From positions 46,577,782-46,641,781 of the forward strand of contig OV816029.1 of the NCBI GenBank assembly GCA_929113105.1: a stretch of DNA of 64,000 nucleotides, written 5' to 3'. The position numbers and the translations under genes are program-made. This DNA is from Agrypnus murinus. Lineage: Eukaryota > Arthropoda > Insecta > Coleoptera > Elateridae. Positions within the stretch are counted from its first letter, which is position 1. Each line of letters opens with the position of its first letter. Below are positions 1 to 8,400 of the stretch, piece after piece. The notes under the pieces were generated by a model. That model saw only the letters and a program-made list of their open reading frames with translations. It did no database searches and was not told the origin of the DNA.

Positions 1-222
1 TACACCTCTTACATGTTCAACTATGACGCAACCGAGTTTGAACATGTTGGCACCTGTAGTAGCCTGCCGAGCCGAGAATTTATGGCGCTTACCTCGTACT
101 TATTTAATACATAGGGAATATCTAGATGTAGCTTCATCTTTTCTCAGCAACAAATTGGATTCTCTTAACCTAATGCTTAATGTTTTGTTCACACAGTGCA
201 AAGTTACATATGATTAAATTAC

Positions 223-470
223 CTGTAAAATAATAATATAAGTCCAAAATGCCAAAAAAGCATCTGAAGAGTCTGAAGTTCCCTCCGTCTTGAATGGCTC
301 TTCAAGTTCTTTATACGCTTGCAACCATAATTTGCAACCAATGGCACCAATGACACAAAGGAGAATTAAGACAAGTACACACCAAATAACATCTTGATTC
401 ATCTGTCGTTCTAATGTAGATCGTTTGTAACGTGGTCCTCCATTATTAAGCATAGCTTTAGTTTCATGGC
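223..470 (-). CDS. ATP10: ATP10-like P4-ATPase, internal exon (third of three in the window)
   Basis: This is an exon of a class-5 P4-ATPase, a membrane phospholipid flippase. In minus-strand order it starts after an acceptor AG at 472-471 and ends at a GTAATT donor (222-217). The first two bases complete a glycine codon begun in the previous exon, and the exon ends in phase 0 with a Gln codon. The peptide begins HETKAMLNNGGPRYKRSTLE, a stretch close to the ATP10A/B/D segment that follows the actuator domain and enters transmembrane helix 3. A strongly hydrophobic segment (DVIWCVLVLILLCVIG and onward) follows, then a short lumenal loop rich in Glu and Ser, then the start of helix 4 (FLAFWTYIIILQ). 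The PISL motif of helix 4 and the DKTGT phosphorylation site would be in exons left of the window. No in-frame stop is present. Confidence 0.9.
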
Positions 471-544
471 CTATTTATTCAAAAAGAAAACAGGTTAAAA
501 TTTTGAGTGAAACATAAAAAGCATTTTGTATGTTAGTTACATAC

Positions 545-737
545 CTGCGTAGACAACAATTCCTTCAATGTAATCCGTATTTTTAAGTAAACATTCCCTA
601 AGTAACAAATTTTCAGTTCCGACGGGCTCTCTTGCGCCCGTCGGATGAACCATGGCACCATGGAATCTGTAGATTTTCGTCGTAGGTGCATCGACTTCTA
701 TGTGGCTACGAAACTTGCTTGGTTCGAAAATTTCTTG
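545..737 (-). CDS. ATP10: ATP10-like P4-ATPase, internal exon (second of three)
   Basis: This exon is bounded by an acceptor (TTGTTGCAG, ending at 738) and a GTATGT donor (544-539). It is 193 bp: it starts in phase 0 with QEIFEPSKFRSHIEV and ends one base into a Gly codon that is completed by the exon at 223-470. It encodes the end of the actuator domain. The segment ENLLLRECLLKNTDYIEGIV is the conserved P4-ATPase stretch (NLLLRGC.LRNT..) just before helix 3, and RFHGAMVHP matches the RF.G.. strand before it. The flippase moves phospholipid to the cytosolic leaflet. The actuator domain dephosphorylates the catalytic aspartate. The reading frame is intact, so the gene looks functional here. 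Confidence 0.9.
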
Positions 738-1189
738 CTGCAACAATTAAAATTTCAATTAATAATTAGGTTATAAAATGGAAGAAAAAGAATAAGGTGC
801 ACTACATACTAATAGTATACAAAGACCATTTTTCTTGACAATACACAATGACCAGCAAAAAGTATTGTACCATAATACCATATGGGAAAATTTTTGTTTC
901 CGATTTCTGAAAAAGTTTTATTCTTAATAAATGTATCTGCTTCTTCTAGAACATTAGAAAATTTAATCCCACGATCATTGTATGCGAGGTAGGTTCAGAA
1001 AATAATGTTTTATCCTCAAATTCCAATTATTATCAAGGCCTGACCTTGAAAAAATCTTCATTTTAATTTTCGCGATTTTTCACTTGAAAGATACCGCAAT
1101 TCTATACCGCAGTTAAATTCAAAAATCTTGAAAATAAGAAAAAGCAGCTCTTAACATCCACTATGAGAAAAACGGCTGTCCTGGATAAA
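738..1189. other. Intronic AT-rich DNA, nothing recognised
   Basis: No open frame, structured RNA or obvious repeat was seen in this part of the intron. Confidence 0.5.
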
Positions 1190-1221
1190 GGAGTATAAAA
1201 ACTAGACGATGGAGCAGGCGA

Positions 1222-1712
1222 AAAAGTGATCTTTTCTGACAAAACACATTTTGAATTTAACAGCAACAGGTCTAATTTCGTCCGAAGCTCTCCTGGGAAA
1301 CCTCCTCCATGCAGCCACATCCAGCAGACACCCAAACACCCAGCAAAGGTGATGTTGTGAAACTGATCCAGACTAGAAACCCTTCATTTCATTGAAAGAT
1401 GAACAGTACGGACTGTACCACCACGACGTGGGTTCTTGCCATCCTGCCACAACTTCAAGCTCACCAACAGCTTCATTACCAAAGAAAAGTTGTCAGTGTT
1501 GTACTGGCCTGGAAATGTACTAACTTTGGACCCCATAGAAAATTTGCGGTCCACTGTCAAAGCTTGGATCTGGAGAATGGATGCTCCACCAAAACTAAGA
1601 TGATCGAGAGTGACCCAGAAGTAAACCAGATGTGCAGAAAACACATTGATTCACTGGTTAACAGGATGAACGAAGTAATAAAGGCGACTGGAGGTCACAT
1701 TTCTTATTAAAA
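1222..1712 (+). pseudogene. Tc1-like transposase relic (3' half)
   Basis: This is a decayed Tc1-family transposase in the sense orientation. The first readable block, from about 1222, includes KVIFSDKTHFEFNSN, which matches the Tc1 motif around the first catalytic Asp (W..V.FSDES.F). A second block reads YWPGN..TLDPIENL, the decayed form of the WP..SPDLNPIEN.W motif that carries the second Asp. The last block, ending in KATGGHISY and a stop, matches the usual Tc1 C-terminus (..ARGGHISY). These blocks lie in different frames, so there are at least two frameshifts, and there are also stops. The N-terminal paired-like domain is not recognisable upstream and terminal inverted repeats were not found. 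It is dead and old. Confidence 0.75.
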
Positions 1713-3526
1713 CGTAAAAAAAACAAATTTATTATATTAAATCTAATTGTCTCTTATTTTACTCATCCCATAGAAAAACTCGCCTGAAAAACTTTCTAAC
1801 TTGGGATTCGTGCGCCAAATCAACCCTTATAAAACTTGTTCTTTAATATACTATTTAAATGCCCTTTGAAACTCTGTTTCCTATCCAAAACAAAAGCTTC
1901 CTAAGGTTTCCTGGCATAAACGTCTAGTAAAAATATAGACAAAATGAAAAGGTTTTAGTTTCTATCAAAGTACTCTACCCAAACTTGGGTTTCTGACTCG
2001 GGGAAATTCTCAGGACCCAAATCCCGGGAATTACTCTATTTTTTGTTGTCTCGTGTCCGAGAAAAAGCATTCGGAAAAATTAGGACTAAGGTGTTCAATT
2101 AAAATTCTTACCTTAGAACTAAGGTTTTTTTGTTTCAATTTCTTGAGCAAAATATTATTAGTTAAAAAAAATAATTCTGAACATGAGTGTTGCTTTGCAC
2201 GTATGCTTTTTTTAACCACTTTTTTTAAAAGTACTAAACAGTCTTTGCAAACACATACACATTATTTGCAACATGTCTAAACAATCAATAAAGATAAAGG
2301 AATTAGTTTCAGTAAGAAATTACAGTTAGGTATGGTACCTTGTCAGAGCATTCTTTATAAGTGAACTTGCAGTTTCCATTCAATTATATTCAAAAAGGGT
2401 CTCCATCTGGAATTTCCTCTCTATAAACAAGTAAGGTATTCTTCTTAAGCCTAAACAGAATGTTGTTCTTGAAAATTCATATTGAAGTCTGAACCGGTCG
2501 TTTTTAATAGGTAAAGGGTTCCAAGAAAATTTTGAAAGTTTTTGTAATGACAATAGCGCACTATTATAATTAATTTCGTATTTACTAGATTTCTGAATTT
2601 GTTTCATCTGACTTTTATTTATTTTTACCTATTAAATTTAGAAATAAAATGTTTTCTGTTTAGCTTCAAGATGAAAATAAATCAAATTGTAGTTTGAAAT
2701 CGTTTTAAAAATGTCAAAACGGCCCAATGTAGCATTTGGAATGCATGCACGGATCGTATTGAAAAAAATATTGAAGAAAATATTGTACCTCGTACCTCAA
2801 AAATATTAAAAATTAACAATCAATTTTAAAATTTTGCAACAAAAGGAATTTGAGTGAGATTGTATGTATCTCAATAGGTCATAGAAGATGGAATATCAAT
2901 TCGAACTATTGCTAATAATATTTATCATGTTCATATTTAGAAAAAAATTTATAAAAGCTATGAATAACTTAAAACTTACCAACAAACAATACAACATTAA
3001 ACAGGAAAAGTTTTGACATAAAAGAAAAAGAAAAAAATAATATGATGTAAGAATTTATTTATATACTGCTATGCTTTTCATTAAATAATTACAGGTATTT
3101 TCCAATGAGAACTTCTGGGAGAAAGTGATTAGAGGATTAATTAATGCAATTTTAAAAAATGAATATTTGGATTTTTGTGTTAGGTATCTATGTGAAATTA
3201 CTATCCGGGATTCCTGGGACTTTCGGAAAAACAAGTCTCGAGTCCCGGGAATAGCAAAATTGTCAAAACCCAGAAACTATAACCGAAACACACCAATGAT
3301 TGTTATCTTTAAGCAACATACTTATACACTTAAATGTCAAAATAAAAATAAAAATATTCAATTTGTAGTGGGCGTTAAAGTCAAACTTTCAAAAATTGTT
3401 AAAATTCGGAACATTTTTTAAAGAAAATAATGTCTACATATGAAAAGTGTTAATTTAGCGAAAAAAATTTGACGCTATCTCCATTAATAAACAACAACGC
3501 ATAGTTCGCTATTTTTTCATATATAT
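1713..3526. other. Intronic DNA with faint repeat traces
   Basis: AT-rich intron. Two GC-rich patches, around 1990-2030 and 3200-3260, share blocks such as CCCGGGA and TTTCGGAAA in opposite orientation. They may be the diverged ends of an old transposon, but no coding relic was found between them. The open frames here are random-looking and T- or K-rich. Confidence 0.35.
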
Positions 3527-3940
3527 TGTAACGGGAGAGAAAAGGAACGAACCTCTTTTCGAGCGACAGGTGGTGTGTTCTGTCGCCTTCGAGAAAATGA
3601 CGCATCGCACAAGCATGTAAATCAGACGTGGTTTATTCTAGCATTTTCTAAGAATACATAGAAGGTTCCAGCGATTTCTGGTGCGTTTATATGAGGATAT
3701 AAAAGCGGATTGCGGATAAAAGAGAGGCAGTCAACAGCAAGTCATTAACTGTGTATTACAAAATAAATAGTGAATATAAATGTTGTATTAGAAATTCATA
3801 GTCTGTAAATAATAGTTTTTAATGGTTTATAATCATAGCGTTAATTTATAGTGTATTCATTAGTGTATAGGAATAAATATTTGTTTGTGAATAGACGATT
3901 TAAACAGCACTTGTATTATTATTTGAAAAAGAACGTTACA
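3527..3940 (+). repeat. 5' LTR of the gypsy element
   Basis: The 414-bp LTR begins TGTAACGGGAG and ends ACGTTACA, with short terminal inversions TGTAAC/GTTACA. Its twin is at 9695-10108, an offset of 6168 bp. A TATA box (TATAAAAG, 3698-3705) sits about 30 bp before CAGTCA (3728-3733), a plausible initiator and start of R. Possible poly(A) signals AATAAA lie at 3762-3767 and 3872-3877. The upstream part (3537-3600) is GC-richer and also encodes the last residues of Pol in the 3' copy. Confidence 0.95.
3698..3733 (+). promoter_or_regulatory. LTR core promoter (TATA and initiator)
   Basis: TATAAAAG is followed about 30 bp later by the initiator-like CAGTCA. This is the expected layout for RNA polymerase II transcription of the genomic RNA starting in the LTR. 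The same arrangement is present in the 3' LTR. Confidence 0.6.
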
Positions 3941-3941
3941 G

Positions 3942-3959
3942 TGGTGTTACAGGTGTGAG
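3942..3959 (+). promoter_or_regulatory. Candidate primer-binding site
   Basis: The sequence TGGTGTTACAGGTGTGAG begins one base after the end of the 5' LTR. TGG at this place is the complement of a tRNA 3' CCA, as expected for minus-strand priming. I could not name the tRNA from memory. Confidence 0.5.
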
Positions 3960-4050
3960 GTTTTAAAATAAATAAAATCGCGTAATAATTAAATAAAGTG
4001 CTGTGAGATTAAATTTTTAGTGTTAAAAATAATTTCAACAAACAATTAAG

Positions 4051-5421
4051 ATGGCGATGAAATTGTTGAAAGATCTGAAAGTAATAGACTTGAAACATGA
4101 ACTGGAAGAACGAGATTTGGAAACAACTGGCCTTAAAAACGTGTTAATAAATCGGCTAAAAGAATGGCTTATAGAACAGCAAGAAGATCCTGAAAGTTTC
4201 CTCTTCGAAATACCTGGACCCGCAATTGATACTAGTTTGTTGTTAAGTAAAATGGAAGAAAGTTCTAGAAAAGCCGAAGAAAATTCTAGAAAGTCCGAAG
4301 AAAATGTTAGAATGCTAAAAGAAGAACTACTGGAAAAGTCCGAAGAGAATTCTAGAATTTTAAAACAAGAATTACTTGAAAATACTAAAGCACTGGAAGA
4401 AAATGTTAAAATGATGAAAGGAGAATTGTTGGAAAATGTCAAAGCGTTGGAAGATAAAGTTTTCGAAGAATTTTTGGAGAATGCCAGTGCGTTAGGACTA
4501 TTGGAAGGTAGATTGGCGGAACAAGATAGGGTAATAAAGATGGTAGAAGAGAAAATAGCCCAAATGCAATTACCACCAACAACTAAGAAAGACGATATGA
4601 TCGAAATGCTGGAAGATAGAATGAGGCAACTACGGTTTCCCTCAACTTCTGAGTGGCCGTTTAATGAAGTAAAGAAACAATTTAAAGAAGAAAAGGTTCC
4701 TGCCGTAGGGATAAAAGTAAAACCACCCACGTTCGATGGAAAGATACCTTGGTCCACCTACTACAAACAATTTGAGGCGGCCGCTGGGGCCAACGGATGG
4801 ACAGGCAAGGAAAAGGCCGTTTCTTTAACTGTGGCTTTGCGTGGAGACGCGTTGAACGTCCTGCAAACAATCCCAGCAGGACAGGAAAATGATTACCAAT
4901 TGTTAGTGTCTAGATTGGAAATGAGATATGGAGACGCGCATCTTCAACAAGTGTATCACGCGCAAGTGAAGAATCGTATCCAGAAGAATGGAGAAAGCCT
5001 GCAGGAGTTTGAAGCCGATGTTGCGCGGCTTGTCCGATTGGCGTACCCTACGGCACCCGATTCATTTCTGGGACAACTGGCTGTGCAGACCTTCATTGAT
5101 GGGTTAAGAGACGGAGAAACACAACAATCATTGAGGCTAGCACGACCAAGAACAACTGATGATGCGCTTGCTCACGCTTTAGAATTTGAAGCTGCAAAAC
5201 AAGCGTCCCGAGGTCACGGGCGTGTTCGGGCCGTTGTGGAGGAAGAAGAAGGTTCTAAAGATCACCTAGAAGAGTTAGTACTGAGAGTTCTTCGGAAGGA
5301 AGAAAGCCGTAAGAAGAATCATCAAGAAGTTCGAGGGCCTCGTTGTTGGAATTGCGGCGAACAAGGTCACATACGACGTCGTTGCCCTAAACCAAAACAG
5401 GTTCAGCAGTCGGAAAACTAA
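4051..5421 (+). CDS. gag: Gag polyprotein with N-terminal SAP motif, coiled coil and CCHC knuckle
   Basis: Gag is a 456-residue structural protein that packages the retrotransposon RNA. It starts at the first ATG, 110 bp after the 5' LTR. Residues 8-42 (LKVIDLKHELEERDLETTGL and onward) fit a SAP motif, the two-helix DNA-binding fold of SAF-A/B, Acinus and PIAS. Residues about 65-175 form a Glu/Lys-rich heptad region with repeated (S/N)xxxEEN units, a predicted long coiled coil. Residues about 230-400 match the retrotransposon Gag capsid-like region (PPTFDGKIPWSTYYKQFE, then a WTG..KA..L...L.G.A.. pattern). A single zinc knuckle, CWNCGEQGHIRRRC, uses C432, C435, H440 and C445. The stop codon is at 5419-5421 and overlaps the pol frame. 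The frame has no lesions. A SAP motif is not a standard Gag part. Assignment is by motif only. Confidence 0.92.
   Translation: MAMKLLKDLKVIDLKHELEERDLETTGLKNVLINRLKEWLIEQQEDPESFLFEIPGPAIDTSLLLSKMEESSRKAEENSRKSEENVRMLKEELLEKSEENSRILKQELLENTKALEENVKMMKGELLENVKALEDKVFEEFLENASALGLLEGRLAEQDRVIKMVEEKIAQMQLPPTTKKDDMIEMLEDRMRQLRFPSTSEWPFNEVKKQFKEEKVPAVGIKVKPPTFDGKIPWSTYYKQFEAAAGANGWTGKEKAVSLTVALRGDALNVLQTIPAGQENDYQLLVSRLEMRYGDAHLQQVYHAQVKNRIQKNGESLQEFEADVARLVRLAYPTAPDSFLGQLAVQTFIDGLRDGETQQSLRLARPRTTDDALAHALEFEAAKQASRGHGRVRAVVEEEEGSKDHLEELVLRVLRKEESRKKNHQEVRGPRCWNCGEQGHIRRRCPKPKQVQQSEN
5391..5421 (+). promoter_or_regulatory. gag-pol overlap with candidate -1 frameshift site
   Basis: The pol frame opens after a TAA at 5388-5390 and gag stops at 5419-5421, giving a 31-base overlap. 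The heptamer GGAAAAC (5412-5418) is read G GAA AAC in gag phase directly before the stop. It resembles X XXY YYZ slip sites, with a non-identical first triplet like the known GGAUUUU type. A downstream GC-richer stretch (5423-5450) might add structure. Function is inferred. Confidence 0.5.
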
Positions 5422-8400
5422 AGAAGGTCGACGAGTGGGGGCGAACGTTGACCTTGAGTAGAGATGCCCCGAAGATCACCATCCATGCCGTAACATCAAA
5501 CAATAGTACCAGCAGTTTGTTCGTAGATGGGAAAATTGCTAACCGAACTGTTCCACTACTTATTGATACGGGGGCGACAAAATCCATCGTACGCCCTGAT
5601 GTTCTACAATCAAGTATGAAGCTGTTATCAACAACTACTCAACTCCGTACAGCAACAGGTGAAGCGATACCAACACGCGGAGTGGTGAAGATGAAGATTG
5701 GCATTGGAAGTGAAGAACGTGATCATGAGGTGCTGGTAGCCGATATCACTGATGACTTCATCTTGGGAATGGACCTCCTGAGAAAATTTGGTTTTACGTT
5801 GGATTTGAAAGAGGGTGTTTTGAAGGTCGGTAACGAAGAACTTCCGTTGCACCCACGAGAAGATCCGGTTGTAAGGGTTTTGCTGACTGAAGATGTGATA
5901 TTGCCGGGCCAAAGCGAGATGGTTGTCGAGGCGGGTTTGGATGGAGATCTTCGGGTAGGATGTGTGCGAATGATGGAGCCTGTTTGTGATAAGAAGATCC
6001 ATAGTGGCATACTGGTGGGAAAAGCGCTGATCAAGGTTGGAAAGAGAGTACCGGTGAGAATTATGAACGTTAATGTGGATCCGGTGACATTGAAGAAGAG
6101 TACCCTTGTGGGACAGTGTGTGCCAGTATTCCGAGTAGCCAGGTGTATGGCTGATGTTCCAAAACCAGTGCCCAAAGACCATGGTGGAAAATTAGTGGGT
6201 ATGGTTACTAGTTCGTGCGAAGACCTTAACAGAACGGAAGTGAAAGAGGTACAGGGTTTGGTTCACCGATACCAAGATATCTTCGCTCTTGACGATAGCC
6301 AGAAGGGACGGACAAATATAGTAAAACATAAAATCAATACAGGCAACTCTATGCCTGTCCGTCAGCAGCCGAGGCGTCTACCTCTAGCAAGGCGAGCAGA
6401 AGCCGAAAAGATTATTACTGATATGGAAGAACAAGGGGTCATCGAGCCATCCAGCAGTCCATGGGCATCACCGGTGGTCCTGGTCAGTAAGAAGGACGGG
6501 TCAACGAGATTTTGTGTGGACTATCGGCAGCTTAATGACGTGACCAAGAAAGACAGCTATCCCTTACCACGCATCGACGACACGTTAGATACCCTGTCTG
6601 GTTCGCGATGGTTTTCGACTTTGGACTTGAAGAGTGGTTATTGGCAAGTTGAAATGGAACCTGAAGACCGGGAGAAGACCGCGTTCACTATTGGTTCTGG
6701 ACTATGGCAGTTTACAGTTATGCCTTTTGGTCTATGTAACGCTCCGGCCACCTTTGAGCGTCTAATGGAGACCATCCTGAGAGGGTTGTCGTGGAAGACC
6801 TGCCTGGTATACCTAGATGATGTGATTGTAGTCGGAAAATCATTCAACGAACATTTGAAAAATCTAGAGGAAGTGTTCCGAAGACTACGTGGAGCCAATC
6901 TGAAACTGAGTCCGAAAAAGTGCCACATATTCAGAAAGGAAGTGAAATATCTCGGGCACGTCGTATCACAAAATGGAGTGGCAGCCGACCCCGATAAGAT
7001 TCGTGCTGTTCAAGAGTGGCCAACACCGAAAGATAAACACCAAGTTCGTAGTTTTCTTGGGTTATGTACCTACTATAGGCGTTTCGTTCCTGGGTTTGCC
7101 AATATAGCGAAGCCTCTGACAAGGCTAACTGAAGATGGACGCGAGTATGTTTGGAGCGGAGAGTGTGAAACAGCTTTCCAACAGCTGAAGCGTGCCCTGA
7201 CAACCGCACCAATATTGAGTTATCCACGGACAGAAGGGAAATTCATACTTGACACAGATGCAAGTAATCTGGCCATTGGGGGTGTACTTTCTCAGATACA
7301 GGATGGACAAGAAAAGGTCATCGGCTATTTTAGTAAGGTTTTGTCTAAAGCCGAAAGGAATTATTGTGTGACCAGAAAAGAACTATTGGCCGTCGTGAAG
7401 TCCGTTGAGCACTTTTACAAATACTTGTACGGACGGAAGTTTTTATTGAGGACGGACCATGCAGCGTTGAAATGGCTTCTACAATTCCGTAATCCTGAAG
7501 GCCAGGTCGCAAGGTGGATCGAACGATTACAAGGATACGACTTTGACACCGAACATCGAGCGGGCACTAGTCATCGAAATGCCGATGCTCTTTCAAGAAG
7601 ACCCTGTCCAACGGATTGCCGTCATTGCTCTCGTTTGAAAGAGAGGGTTTGCCAAGTATTAAGGACTACCATCGTCAACGACAATTGGTTGCCGGAAGAA
7701 TTGCAACGACAGCAGGAGGCTGATCCCGAACTAAAAATGGTACTGGAATGGAAGCGCGTGGGAGAAAGGCCTGCCTGGGAGGCCGTCAGCCCTTTCAACA
7801 GAACGCTCAAAGCATATTGGGCCCAATGGGGGTCCTTGAAGGTGGAAGACGATCTCCTGAAGCGAGTACTGGAGAGTGAAGATAGCACCACCATTAGGTC
7901 TCAGTTCGTGGTTCCAAGAAGCCGAGTGGCTACAGTATTGCGACATCTCCATGACGGTGCCTCCGGAGGACACTTCGGTGTGAAAAAGACCTTGGAGAAA
8001 GTTAGGGAGCGTTTTTATTGGGTCAACTGTAAAGAAGACGTGAAGGAGTGGTGCCGGAAATGTGAACTATGTGCCACTGGCAACGGACCCTTGGGGAAAC
8101 GAAGAGCACCCATGAGGCAGTACAATGTGGGTAGTCCTCTGGAGAGAATAGCTATAGACATTGCCGGACCATTTCCCGAAACTGACGATGGGAATAAATA
8201 CATCTTAGTGGCAATGGACTATTTTACCAAATGGCCAGAAGCATATGCCCTACCAAACCAGGAAGCTGCGACTGTTGCTGACGTACTAGTCAAAGAGTTC
8301 TTCAGTCGTTTCGGAGTGCCCATGGAGCTGCATTCGGATCAAGGACGTAATTTCGAGTCTGTACTCTTTGGAGAAGTCTGTCGATTGTTGGGCATTCGCA

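Noticed and set aside
4035..4757. 240-codon open frame antisense to gag
   Set aside because: It is the complement of the Glu/Lys-rich coiled coil, giving a Ser/Phe-rich translation with no domain. A shadow of gag.
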